From Panulirus ornatus (Eukaryota; Arthropoda; Malacostraca; Decapoda; Palinuridae), in assembly GCF_036320965.1 (NCBI RefSeq), contig NC_092234.1:35827203-35891202 (forward strand): a DNA stretch of 64,000 nucleotides. The letters run 5' to 3'. The notes beneath the pieces are model-generated. The model saw only the letters and a program-made list of their open reading frames with translations, was not told the origin of the DNA and searched no databases. Shown here piece after piece: positions 22,619 to 33,671 of this stretch (the first letter of the stretch is position 1; every line of letters begins with the position of its first letter). The position numbers were made by a program, and so were the translations under genes.

Positions 22619-23075
22619 CGTGCTGTCAGTGGATTGAACCAGGGCATGTGAAGCGTCTGGGGTAAACCATGGAAAGTTGTGTGGGGCCTGGATGTGGAAA
22701 GGGAGCTGTGGTTTCGGGCATTATTGTATGACAGCTAGAGACTGAGTGTGAACGAATGGGGCCTTTGTTGTCTTTTCCTAGTGCTACCACGCACACATGA
22801 GGGGGGAGGGGGATGGTATTCCATGTGTGGCGAGATGGCGATGGGAATGAATAAAGGCAGACAGTGTGAATTGTGTGCATGTGTATATATGTATGTGTCT
22901 GTGTGTGTATATATATGTGTACATTGAGATGTAAAGGTATGTATATTTGCGTGTGTGGACGTGTATGTATATTCATTGTGTATGGGGGTGGGTTGGGCCA
23001 TTTCTTTCGTCTGTTTCCTTGCGCTACCTCGCAAACGCGGGAGACAGCGACAAAGCAAAATAAAAAAATAATAAA
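21528..23075 (+). mobile_element. RTE-like retrotransposon, 5'-truncated, complete long 3' UTR
   Basis: After the coding part the copy carries the full long 3' UTR (22619-23050): GGGGCCTGGATGTGGAAAGG, GACAGCTAGAGACTGAGTGT, GAGGGGGGAGGGGGATGG, a TG/TA-rich stretch, then the tail block and an A-rich end (AAAATAAAAAAATAATAAAA). It defines the long UTR form. The 5' truncation falls at a T-run in the intron. Confidence 0.9.
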
Positions 23076-23089
23076 ATAAAAGATTTGTT

Positions 23090-25165
23090 TCATCTTTTGA
23101 TTCTCATACATGTTTGCTGTTTCCTGTAATAGCAAGGTAGCACCATTTTTAGCTGTCATCTGTAATGCTCTAAAACCACAGCCAATCTCCACAGACCTTT
23201 CCATAGTTTCCCCTGGTTTCCTCACATGCCCTGGTTCAGCCATTGACATCAAGTCACTGCCTGTGTATTACATCGCTCCAATTTACTCTCTCTCATGCAT
23301 GTCGTTCACCCTCCTTTATGTTCAGGCCATGAGCACTTAAAATCTTATTCATTTCATCCTTTTTTTCCAATTTAGTCTCTCCCTTCTCCTTTTCCCCTCC
23401 ACTTTCGATACATATATCCTCTGTGTCAGCCTCTCCTAACTCATCCTCTCCATATGCTCACACCATTTTAACATACTCTCATCACTTTCTTAACTTTACT
23501 CTTCTTATTACCATACTTCTTTCTTCTTTTCTTTCTTTTTCTTTTAAACTATTCGCCATTTCCCGCGTTAGCGAGGTAGCGCTAAGAACAGAGGACTGGG
23601 CCTTTTTTGGAATATCCTCAACTGGCCCCCTCTGTTCCTTCTTTTGGAAAATTTAAAAAAAAAAAAAAAAAAAAAAACGAGAGGGGAGGATTTCCAGCCC
23701 CCCGCTCCCTCCCCTTTTAGTCACCTTCTACGACACGCAGGGAATACGTGGGAAGTATTCTTAATCCCCTATCCTTCTTTCTTACCCCTTTTATTACTTA
23801 CCCAATCAAACCTCCTCTCAGCACATATTCTCCTTAAACATTTTATTTGACACATCTGTTCTCCTCTTCATATCTTCATCTATATCCCATACCTTACATG
23901 CAGACAACATTGTTGGGACTAAAATACCTTGAAACCTGCCTTTTTTTGCCCTCCCATATAGTGATCCCAGTGCTTTCAAAACCTTTGCCCTTTCATCCAC
24001 CCTATGACTTACCTATGCTTCCATGCTGCCATGTCCACTCCTAGGTATCTAAAACACATCACTTTTTCTTAATTTCGTCCATTCTAAGTTGCACCTGAAC
24101 TCATCTGTCCCCTTTGTGCAGCTAAATCTGATACTCTTGCTTCTGATTATATTTACTTTCACTTTCTACTTTCACACACACTTGAATTCAGACACTAACT
24201 TAGGCAGTTTCTCTCTCAAATTGCAATCGGTTCTGTATTATCAGCAAATAACAGCTTATTCACTATCCAGATCTGCCATCACACCATCCATAAATAAATT
24301 AAACAACTATGGTGTCATCACATCCTTACTGCAGACCCATCATCTCCTGAAACCATTCATTCTTCTCTCTACCTATTCACACATATGGTTACTTTCTTAA
24401 TAAAACCTCCTCACTGCTTACAGTGGCTTTCCTTCTGCACCTTATATTTGCAACACTTTCCACAAAGCATGTGCATCAACTCTGATGTTTTCTCTAGATC
24501 CATAAAGGCCACATTCATGTCCTCTAAGTATTTCTCACATTTTTCAAACACATGATCCACACATACTGTGTCACTCCAGAAACCACATTTTTCATCTCCA
24601 GTCTGATGCTGTGTGCATGTCATCACCCTTTCAGTTACCACTCTTCCATGCACCTTACCAGGTACCTTCAGCATAACTTTAATTCGATCACTTGCCTTTG
24701 TTCCCCTTGTCTTTCTATGGTGGCATTAAACATGTATTCTGCTAAACCTTAGGCACTTCACCCATGATACATACATAATTTGAAAATCCCCCTTTCCTAA
24801 GAAATTCAAATGCAATATCATCCACATTTCATCTTATGGATGGCTTTCACTGCCTCTTCTGCTTATACCAAACCACTTCTCGTGCCTCTCACATAGCATA
24901 CCTCCCTTACCCAAATACCTTGCATTTGCTACCCTTTCATCAAACACATTCAGTAGTCATTCAAGATATACTGTGTCTCCTCTTCACCTTATCACTGCCT
25001 GTTACCATTTGCACTTTCTGCAGATGTTCCCATTTTTACTTTTGTTTTTCTCATGCTATTAACCTCTTTCTAAAACATCTGTATTCCTATATACTCCCTG
25101 ATGTTTGCTGGTACTTCCCCTCCCAACTCTAGTTTGCCTTCTTTTATAGCCCCCTGCACCTTCCC
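23090..25165 (-). mobile_element. Old RTE-like retrotransposon with internal insertion
   Basis: A heavily diverged minus-strand copy runs from long-form 3' UTR (23105-23270) through C-terminal and RT sequence to the linker near 25165. It is interrupted at about 23525-23790 by a short non-autonomous element. RT landmarks are decayed but in order (motif C complement near 24240, motif A near 24490, NYR region near 24690). It has no usable frame. Confidence 0.75.
23525..23790 (-). mobile_element. Short non-autonomous element: RTE 5' head plus RTE-like tail
   Basis: Read on the minus strand the insertion has a head of about 95 bp resembling the RTE 5' UTR (GGGAATACGTGGGAAGTATT on + at 23740-23760; CAGCCCCCCGCTCC at 23696), a poly-T run, a middle part (AAGAAGGAACAGAGGGGGCC), then GCGCTACCTCGCTAACGCGG and an A-rich end. 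CTTCTTTCTT flanks it on both sides (near 23517 and 23780), which looks like a 10-bp target site duplication. A second, 5'-truncated copy is at 27101-27239. It has no coding capacity. Confidence 0.7.
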
Positions 25166-25169
25166 CTTG

Positions 25170-26975
25170 ACCTGTAGGTTGTGGGGTTGTGTAATGAAAA
25201 AGATGCTGGTGATTGGGAATGTATGTATGCGAGTAGGAAAGATGGTTAGTGGGCATCATTGGATTACATATTAATTGATAGACATATAAAAGAGAGACTT
25301 TTGGGTGTGACTATGTCTAGTCATTACTTTGTGGAGGCAAGGATGAAAATTTTTAGAGGTTTGTGAAAAAGAGGAAACACTGTGGGTGAGAAGAGAGTGG
25401 TGAACATAAGTAAACTTGGAAAAGAGACTTGTGTGAAGAAATACCAGGAGAAATTGAGTGTAGAATGATAAAAGGTGAGGTGTAAGCAAAGCTACGGGAA
25501 TGGGTGAGGAATGGGAGGTATTCATGGAAGCATTGCTGGCATTTGTTGGAGATGCTTGTGGCATGCACATGGTAGGAGATAGCTAGATAAGAAAGGGTAG
25601 GGAGAGGTGAAATGATGAAGTAGAGTTGCTAGTGGAAGAGGAAAGAGAGGTATATGAGCAGTACTTGCATGGAAGGGATGCAGATGGATTGGAGGTGTAT
25701 AAAAAAAGCAGAAGGAAATCAAGAGGATTTTGCAGGGGTTCTCAAAGAGGGCAAATGAGAATTAGGGTGAGCTAGTTTCAGTATACTTAAGGGAGGATAA
25801 GATTATGTTTAGGTCGGATGCTAATTGTGGGCAAAAAATAGAGAACACATGGGAAACTTGGTGAAGGGGCAAATGGGGAAGTAGTTACAGGTAGTGATGA
25901 AGTGGGGAGGAGATGGAGTGAATACATTAAAGGACTGTTGAATATTTGATGAGAGGGTGGCAGAAGTAGGGTCAGGATGGTATATGAAGAGAGTCAGGGT
26001 GAGTGGTTTGGTGATGATAGAAGAGGTTATATAAACTTTGCATATGATTAAATGTGGCAAGGCAACTGAAGTGGATGGTATTGCTGTTGAATTTCTTAAG
26101 AAAGAGGGGTGACTGTGTTGTTGACTGGTTAGTTAGGATTTACAGTGTCTGTATGGGTCATGGGTGAAGTGCTTGAGGGTTGGTGAAATGCATGTATAAC
26201 GTCATGGTATAAAGACAAAGGAGAAAGGGTTTTGGTCAAACTATAGAGTTGTAAGTTTGTTGAGAGTACATGGTAAGTTGTATGGGAAAGTAGTGATTGA
26301 GAGGATGAAGGCATGGACAAAGCATCAGACTGGGAAAGAACAATTTTGTTTCAAAAGTGGCAGAGGATGTGTGGATCAGGTTTTTGTTTGAACAATATGT
26401 GTGAGTAGTACAAAAAGAAACAAAAGGATTTGTATGTGTTATTTATGGATCTGTAGAAAGTTTATGATAGTGTTGATAGAGATAACGTGTGGAAGGCCTT
26501 ACAAAGCTGCTTGAAGCAGGGAAGAGTTTTTATCAAGGGTGTAAGGTGTGTCTATGAGTAGGAAGGGAGGTGAGTGAATTGTTCGAAGTGAAGGTTGGTA
26601 TGTATCAGGGGCGTGTGATGTCACAATGACTGTTTAATTCATTTATTGATGGGATGATGAGGGAGGTAAATGGAAGAGTATTGGAATCTCTGTGCAGTCT
26701 GTAAGTTAATTGTTGTTTGCTAATGACATAGCAGTCATGGCAGATTCTAGTGAGAAGCTGCATAAGTCGGTGACTTAGTTTGGAAGAGTGTGTGAAAAGA
26801 GGAATTAAGGAGTAAATGTGAATAAAAGCAAGAGTATTAGGTTTGGCAGGGTAGAAGGATGGGTTGGTTGAGGTGTGAGTTTGATTGGAGAAAAATTGGA
26901 GTAAGTGAAGTGTTTGAAGTGATACTCTGAAGTGGGTATGGTAACAAATGTTAGCATGGAAGCAGAGGTGAGTCA
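25170..26975 (+). mobile_element. Old RTE-like retrotransposon, degenerate
   Basis: This plus-strand copy starts in the endonuclease (TGGTGATTGGGAATG near 25208) and runs through linker and RT to the region after motif C (GGAAGCAGAGGTGAGTCATG at 26958). It lies head to head with the minus-strand copy at 23090-25165. Stops and indels are dense; motif C reads like LLFANDIAVMAD, so the catalytic Asp pair is lost. Confidence 0.75.
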
Positions 26976-26977
26976 TG

Positions 26978-27500
26978 CATTCTTCAAAGCAAACATCTGA
27001 TCCGCATGTCCTCTACTACTTCTGAAACCACACTGCTCTTCCCCAATCTGATGCTCTGTACTTACCTTGACCCTCTCGATCAATACCCTCCCATATAATT
27101 TTTTTTTTTTTTTTCCCAAAAGAAGGAACAGAGGGGGCCAGGTGAGGATATTCCAAAAAAGGCCCAGTCTTCTGTTCCTAACACTACCTCGCTAACGCGG
27201 GAAATGGTGAATAGTTTAAAAGAAAGAAAGAAATAATTTCCCAGGAATACTCAACAAACTTATACCTCTGTAATTTGAACACTCCCCTTTATCCCCTTTG
27301 CCTTTGTACAGTGACACTATGCATGCATTCCGCCGATCCTCAGGCACCTCACCATGAGCCATACATACATTGAATATTCTCACCAACCAGTCTATAACAC
27401 AGTCACCCCCTTTTTTAATAAATTTCATTGCAATACCGTCCAAATCCGCCGCCTTGCCGGCATTCATCATCCGCAAAGCTTTCACTACCTCTTCTTACCT
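26978..27500 (-). mobile_element. RTE RT-core fragment carrying an inserted short element
   Basis: This minus-strand fragment covers the RT from CGFRSGRG-like sequence to KAADLDGIAMKF and the Glu-Glu-Val segment upstream of it. It is interrupted at 27101-27239 by the short non-autonomous element. Outside the insertion it is fairly well preserved (NYRGISLLSIPGK at 27216-27485). Both ends are truncated. Confidence 0.85.
27101..27239 (+). mobile_element. Short non-autonomous element, 5'-truncated copy with target site duplication
   Basis: The same element as at 23525-23790, here in + orientation: T-run, CCCAAAAGAAGGAACAGAGG, GATATTCCAAAAAAGGCCCA, ACTACCTCGCTAACGCGGGA, AATGGTGAATAGTTTAAAAG and an AAAG-rich end. 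ATAATTT stands on both sides (27095 and 27233). Removing the insert and one copy restores the normal RTE reading CCCATATAATTTCCCAGG. The 5' head is absent. Confidence 0.8.
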
Positions 27501-27509
27501 CTTTTTAGT

Positions 27510-27850
27510 ATTATCATTTATTTATTATACTTAACTGCCATCTCCCCCATTGGCAAGATAGTGCAAGGAAACAGACGAGAAATGGCCCAACCCACCCACA
27601 TACACGTTTCCTTATAAACACTTACACATGCACTATACACTTCAACATATACATACAAGTACATGCACAGACATATACATACATACATATGTACATATTC
27701 ATACTTACTGCCTTCATCCATTCCCGTAACCACCCCGCCACACATGATGTAGCATCCCCCCACTCAAGCAAGGTAGTGCTAGGAAAAGACAAAAGTATGA
27801 ATATATACATGTGCATATATGTATATGTCTGTGTATGCATGTATATCTAT
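27510..27850 (-). mobile_element. Long-form RTE 3' UTR fragment
   Basis: From a diverged tail block (TGCCATCTCCCCCATTGGCA, then AACAGACGAGAAATGGCCCA) the fragment continues through the CA/TA-rich stretch and CTGCCTTCATCCATTCCCGT to the GGTAGTGCTAGGAAAAG motif near 27775. It ends in TA-rich sequence that meets a plus-strand 5' UTR. Confidence 0.75.
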
Positions 27851-27864
27851 AAGCCCCTAAATAT

Positions 27865-28044
27865 TTCCCACATATTCCCTGCATGTCGTAGAAGGCGACT
27901 AAAGGGGGTGGGAGTGGGGAGGCTGGAAACCCACCCCTCCTTGTATATAAGTTTCTGAAAGGGGAAACAGAAGGAGTCAAGCAGGGAGTGCTCATCTCCC
28001 TAAAAGGCTCAGATTGGTGTGTCTGAATGTATGTGGATGTAACC
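27865..28044 (+). mobile_element. RTE 5' UTR and ORF start fragment
   Basis: This is a + strand copy of the RTE 5' UTR (TATTCCCTGCATGTCGTAGA, GGCGACTAAAGGGGGTGGGA, AAAGGGGAAACAGAAGGAGT) running into the ORF start (GCTCAGATTGGTGTGTCTGA, GTATGTGGATGTAACC). It is cut off near 28044, where minus-strand 3' UTR begins. Only the first few codons of the endonuclease are present. Confidence 0.75.
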
Positions 28045-28465
28045 TGATGTAGCCCCTCTAGCGAGGCAGCACCAAGAACAGACAAAAAAGGCCACATTCG
28101 TTCACACTCAGTCTCTAGCTGTCATGTGCAATGCACTGAAACCACAGCTCCCTTTCCATATCCAGGCCACACAGACCTTTCCATGGTGCTATACATACCC
28201 TGGTTCAGTCCATTGACAGCACATCCACCCCGGTGTAACACATTGTTCCAATTCACTGTATTCCATGCACGCCTTTCACCCTCCTTTATGTTCAGGTCCC
28301 AGTCGTTCAAAATGTTTTTCACTCCAATCTTCCCCCTCCAATTTGATCTCCTGCTTCTCCTTCTTCCCTCCACCTGTAATACATATCCTCTTTGTCAAAT
28401 TTTCCCAACTCATTCTCTCCATGTGCCCAAACCATTTCAACACACCCTTCATTATTTGAAAGGAT
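28045..28465 (-). mobile_element. RTE 3' end fragment (long form)
   Basis: Minus-strand long-form 3' UTR (CACATTCGTTCACACTCAGT, then CAGCTCCCTTTCCATATCCA) followed by the C-terminal coding part (minus frame at 28122-28373; GRRRSRRSNWRGKIGVKN equivalent to the usual GRPNWRWKDGVKK). It ends near 28465 at a long poly-T belonging to the next copy. Confidence 0.75.
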
Positions 28466-28466
28466 T

Positions 28467-28467
<1 letters not shown>

Positions 28468-28502
<35 letters not shown>

Positions 28503-31443
28503 CTTTGTCGCTGTCTCCCGCGTTTGCGAGGTAGCGCAAGGAAAAAGATGAAAGAATGGCCCAACCCATCCACATACACGTATATACATACATGTCCACA
28601 CACACACATATACATACTTATACATTTCAACGTATACATATATATACATACACAGACATATACATATACACATACACACGTGCATAATTCATAGTTGCTG
28701 CCTTTATTCATTCCTGTTGCCACCCCACCACACATGAAATGACAACCCCTTCCCCCCGCATGTGCGCGAGGTCGCCTTAGGAAAAGACAACAAAGACCAC
28801 ATTTGTTCACACTCAGTCTCTATCTGTCATGTATAATGCACCGAAACCACAGCTCCTTTTCCACGTCCAGGCCTTACAAAACTTTCCATGGTTTACCCCA
28901 GACGCTTCACGTTCCCTGGTTCAGTCCATTGACAGCACATTGACCCCGGTATACATCTTTCCAATTCACTCTATTCCTTCCATGCCTTCCACCCTCCTCT
29001 ATGTTCAGGCCCCGATCGCTCAAAATCTTTTTTACTCCATCCTTCCACCTCCAATTTGGTCTCCCACTTCTCCTCGTTCCCTCCACCTCTGACACATATA
29101 TCCTCTTTGTCAATCCCTCCTCACTCTTTCTATCCATGTGACCACACCGTTTTAAAACACCCTCTTCTGCTGTCTCAACCACACTCTTTTTATTACCACA
29201 CATCTCTCTCACCCTTTCATTACTTACTCGATCAGACCACCTCACACCACATTTTGTCCTCAAACATCTCATTTTGCATCATATCCACCCTCCTCTGGAC
29301 AACTCTATCTATAGCCCTCGCCTTGCAACCATATAACATTGTTGGAACCACTATTCCCTCAAACATACCCATTTTTGCTTTCCGAGATGATGTTCTCGCC
29401 TTCCACACATTTTTTAACACTCCCACAACTTTCGCCCCCTCCCCTACCGTGTGACACTTCCACTTCCATGGTCCCATCTGCTGCCAAATCCACTCCCAGA
29501 TATCTAAAACACTTCACTTCCTCCAGTTTTTCTCCATTCAAACTTACCTCCCAATTGACTTGTCCCTCAACCCCACTCTACCTAATAACCTTGCTCTTAT
29601 TCACATTTACTCTCAGCTTTCTTCTTTCACACACTTTACCAAACTCAGTAACCAGTTTCTGCAGTTTCTCACCCGAATCAGCCACCAGCGCTGTATCATC
29701 AGCGAACAACAACTGACTCACTTCCCAAGCCCTGTCATCCACAACAGACTTCATACTTGCCCCTCTTTCCAAAACTCTTGCATTCACCTCCCTAACAACC
29801 CCATCCATAAACAAAATAAACAACCATGGAGACATCACGCACCCCTGCCGCAAACCGACATTCACTGAGAACCAATCAGTTTCCTCTCTTCCTACTCGTG
29901 CACATACCTTACATCCTCAATAAAAACTTTTCACTGCTTCTAGCAACTTGCCTCCTACACCATATATTCTTAATACCTTCCACAGAGCATCTCTGCCAAC
30001 CGTATCATATGCCTTCTCCAGATCCATAAATGCTACATACAAATCCATTTGTTTCTCTTAAGTATTTCTCACATACATCCTTCAAACACCTGATCCACAC
30101 ATCCTCTACCACTTCTAAAACCACACTGCGCTTCCCCAATCTTATGCTCTGTACATGCTTTCACCCTCTCAATCAATACCCTCCCATATAATTTCCCAGG
30201 AATACTCAACAAACTTATACCTCTGCCTTTGTACAATGGCACTGTGCATGCATTCTGCCAATTCTCAGACACCTCACCATGAATCATACATACATTAAGT
30301 ATCCTTACCAACCAGTCAGCAACACAGTCACCCCCTTTTATAATATATTCTACTGCGATACCATCCAAACCCGCTGCCTTGCTGGCTTTCATCTTCCACA
30401 AAACTTTAACTACCTCTTCTCTGTTTACCAAATCATTCTCCCTAACCCTCTCACTTTGCACACCAACTCGACCAAAACACCCTATATCTGCCACTCTATC
30501 ATCTAACACATTCAACAAACCTTCAAAATACTCACTCCATTTCCTTCTCACATCACCACTACTTGTTATTACTTCCCCATTAGCCCCCTTCACCAATGTT
30601 CCCATTTGTTCTCTTGTCTTGCGCACTTTATTTACCTCCTGCTAAAAAATCTTTTTATTCTCCCTAAAACTTGATACTCTCTCATTTGCCATCTCTTTCA
30701 CCTCTTGCACCTTTCTCTTGACCTCCTGCCTCTTTCTTTTATACGTCTCTCTGTCATTTGCTCTATTTCCCTGCAAAAATCGTTTAAATGCCTCTCTCGT
30801 CTGTTTCCCAAATAATCTTACTTCTTCATTCCACACCCACTACCCTTTCTATTCTGCCCACCTCCCATGCTATTCATGCCATAAGCATCTTTTGCACAAG
30901 CCATCACTGCCTCCCTAAATACATCCCATTCCTCCTCTACTCCCCTTATGTCCTTTGCTCTCACCTTATTCCATTCTGCACTCAGTCTCTCCTCGTACTT
31001 CCTCACACAAGTCTCCTTCCCAAGCTCACTTACTCTCACCACTCTCTTCACCCCAACATTCTCTCTTCTTTTCTGAAAACCTCTACAAATCTTCACCTTC
31101 ACCTCCACAAGATAATGATCAGACATCCCTCCAGTTGCACCTCTCAAGACATTAACATCCAAAAGTCTCTCTTGTACGCGCCTATCAGTTAATATGTAAT
31201 CCAATAACGCTCTCTGGCCATCTCTCCTACTTATGTATGTATACTTATTTGTATCTCTCCTTTCAAACCAGGTATTCCCAATCACCAGTCCTTTTTCAGC
31301 ACACATATCTACAAGCTCTTCACCATTTCCATTTACAACACTAAACACCCCATGTACACCAATTGTTCCCTCAACTGCCACATTACTCACCTTTGCATTC
31401 AAATCACCCATCACTATAACCCTGTCTTGTGCATCAAGGAATA
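28468..31443 (-). mobile_element. RTE-like retrotransposon, long 3' UTR form, 5'-truncated
   Basis: Poly-T (28468-28498), tail block and long 3' UTR (to about 28950), then C-terminal region (28907-29272), RT (29232-30626: QGCVMSPWLFILFMDG, LFADDTALVAD, and RT sequence upstream of motif A), linker (30642-30836) and endonuclease (30818-31443), ending inside the endonuclease at GTGCATCAAGG. Several frameshifts break the ORF, including a deletion near 30225 that removes part of the NYRGIS region. The segment from about 28957 onward recurs at 46160 onward. Confidence 0.9.
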
Positions 31444-31730
31444 AACCATAATTCAATGAGCAGCAAAATGTTGAAGCAAATACTTATGCATTTATTATTC
31501 ATATTGTTTCCCATAACAGCTGTTTTCATGCTTATCAGTTGAATGTATACATTCTGAATTACTACGAAGTCTTGTCTAGTTCAGCTAAATGTAGTTTACC
31601 TGTATGTGTGAAGAAAAGAGTGTTAAATCTGCATTGGTGAGTTACAAATGAAACATTATATTAGCTTTGGTTAAATATGTGTATAATATTTCATTTCATA
31701 ATTAGATGACTTATCTTTGGATATTTTTAG
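31444..31730. other. Intron before UBE3B exon D, copy 1
   Basis: Unique-looking intronic sequence that recurs before each of the four exon D copies. It ends with TTTGGATATTTTTAG, the acceptor for the exon. Confidence 0.65.
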
Positions 31731-31925
31731 ATAATCCAGAATGGATTAGTGGATGTGAGGAATGTTCAGAGTAGCCCGCTCTTTGTCTCGGCACACACGC
31801 TACTCATGCTTTTATACAAGAGGAACTCACGAAGAAGCTATGTTCCTGATACTCATTGGCTTATAAAGGAAGTGCGAGTATCTACATTCATGACAGACCT
31901 GGAACATGGCAAGAAAACTGCACAG
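31731..31925 (+). CDS. UBE3B: UBE3B-like HECT E3 ubiquitin ligase, exon D, copy 1
   Basis: This is a 195-bp exon, exactly 65 codons, phase 0 at both ends, with acceptor ATATTTTTAG and donor CACAG|GTGTGT. It follows exon C in frame (TYK-IIQNGLVD). It reads IIQNGLVDVRNVQSSPLFVS, then AHTLLMLLYKRNSRRSYVPD, then THWLIKEVRVSTFMTDLEHG and KKTAQ. The pattern LxLLYxRxxRRxxxPxxHWL, then FxxxLxxxxKxAQ is characteristic of UBE3B just before the HECT domain, as I know the family. Further copies are at 39061, 43998 and 48934. Because the exon is symmetric, extra copies would not shift the frame. Which copy is the genuine one cannot be decided here. Confidence 0.92.
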
Positions 31926-32600
31926 GTGTGTGCTTTAGATGCTTTCAGAGTTAATCATGATGAGAAAATCTATGAACTTGTATGCATCTTAAGATTGTAA
32001 CAGCACTATGTAATGTACGTATACAATTTAACAGCACTGTGTAATTCATATGTACAATGACAAATTTGAATGAGCACAACTGCATACCCAAAAGATAGTA
32101 AGATTGCATTCTTTCATACTAAACAAAATGAAGACTACTTAAACACTGTGACTAGTGTAGGAATATGTAATGCCCATATATCTACTTTGTTTATAAGCAG
32201 CCATACCAAACAATGTATTTAAGCAAAAATATCTTATTAATTAAATGCTTAATGAAATTGTTGATGGTAAGTTGGGTTTTGCATAATATGTCTGAAAGAT
32301 GGAAGTAGTCCAACACATGTTGTAGCTTTTTATGAGAATTTTGTGTGAGATGTAAGGTACATGTGTCACTTGTATTGGTGATGATCAGAAATAGAAAGTT
32401 TTCCTTTAACTTATTAAGAAAAGATGTGCATCTGTATAATTTTCTTTTTAAGCTTAGCAGAAAATGCTTTCTGATTGTGCTTGCAAGTTAAGAACTTCTT
32501 GGCACTTCCTTGCTTTTTTAATCATGATAAATTATAAGAATCAAATTACCCTTATCATTAACTGTGCATTGAGCTTGCCAGAAAGTATTCATATGCATAT
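31926..32600. other. Intron after exon D, copy 1
   Basis: AT-rich intronic sequence shared with the other three exon D copies. A short local duplication (AACAGCACT(A/G)TGTAAT at 31999 and 32029) is the only internal structure I see. Confidence 0.6.
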
Positions 32601-32609
32601 TCACATGAA

Positions 32610-33245
32610 GGTTGGTTGTAGACTGTAAGGCAGCCACCAAACAGGTGGTATATTACTGGTACTACTCGCCTGGGTATTGAGAGGGTTAATAATAGCTGCG
32701 TAGTTAGCAATCACTTCTGCGGTTGACAAATTACACTCCTCTATTCCAAGTAGCAGTCTTGTCTTACTGGTCCACCCACGCTTGGACTGCTGATTTCCTG
32801 TCCACAAACATACAATCTCTCTTGTCACACGTAAGAATTGACATCACTTAACTCGCACAACTTATTCTTTGCAACTCTAGATTTTCCTGCAGTGAGTGCT
32901 GTGGGCTAGCCCTGCCTTTTGGGAAAATGGTAAGAACAATACATAGTAGTAGTTAAGAGCATTAAGTAGAAACATTAGGAAAATATAGTGGCTAGGAACA
33001 TTAGGCAGGAGCATTTGGTAGAAGTAGTAAGGTGGAGTAATATGTATGAACATTAGGTAGACATAATCAGTGGATTCAGTTGGTAGGAACATAGGGTAAG
33101 AGCCTCTGGAAGCTCTTCATAAGAGTTGCCTTATGCTAGTGGCCTTTTTAGAGTGAAGCACAAAAGGCTAAGAAGTGGCACTGAAGTTCAACAGTTAAAG
33201 GGACTTTTTTTTTATCCATGACCACTCCCATGAGGGAGTTTCAGA
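32610..33245 (-). repeat. Dispersed repeat family 2, copy within exon D unit 1
   Basis: Reverse complement of the repeat at 15590-16270, with the same landmarks (ACTCCCATGAGGGAGT, CAAAAGGCTAAGAAG, CTAGATTTTCC, CCACAAACATACAATCTCTC). The central part contains five or more decayed repeats of AACATTAGG. It is unrelated to the RTE family. Confidence 0.7.
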
Positions 33246-33319
33246 AGGGATCAGCCATCAGAGATATACATAAGTTATACTTATGAATAATGAAAAGGAA
33301 TATCTGATGAACGAAAAAA

Positions 33320-33550
33320 ATCTGGCTATGAGAAGGAAGATCATGAGAGGCAAGTGTTTTGGGAGCAGCTGAGTGCATGTGTCAGCAGTTTTCATGTAAG
33401 TGAATCCAGGTATTAGTGATTGGTGATTTTAATGAGGTGAGTAATATTAGTGGCATTTGAAGGTATAATTTGGGAACTTGGGGTATCCACTATTATGAAT
33501 GAATATAGTGAAAAGATTGTGGAGTTTTATGCTGACAAAGGACATACACA
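33320..33550 (+). mobile_element. RTE endonuclease fragment
   Basis: GAAGATCATGAGAGGCAAGT, then TTTTGGGAGCAGCTGAGTGC and GGTGATTTTAATGAGGTGAG correspond to the HEKKDHERQVFWEQL and GDLNAKVSN stretch of the endonuclease. The piece is about 230 bp, + strand, with stops, and is followed by an ATT microsatellite. Confidence 0.75.
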
Positions 33551-33579
33551 AGTATTTTTTTTATTATTATTATTATACT

Positions 33580-33668
33580 CAATTGCTGTTTCATGTGTCA
33601 GAGAAGTAGCGCAAGGAAACAGATGAAGTGGCCCAACCACTCATATACACACACACATTTGTATTTAT
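33580..33668 (-). mobile_element. Diverged RTE 3' tail fragment
   Basis: Minus-strand tail core in diverged form (GTGTCAGAGAAGTAGCGCAA, then GGAAACAGATGAAGTGGCCC) followed by a short CA run. It abuts the tail of the next copy, giving two tails in tandem. Confidence 0.7.
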
Positions 33669-33671
33669 TTA

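Noticed and set aside
31999..32060. Possible regulatory or intron-encoded RNA signal in the conserved intron after exon D
   Set aside because: The conservation between copies is explained by duplication of the whole block, not by selection.
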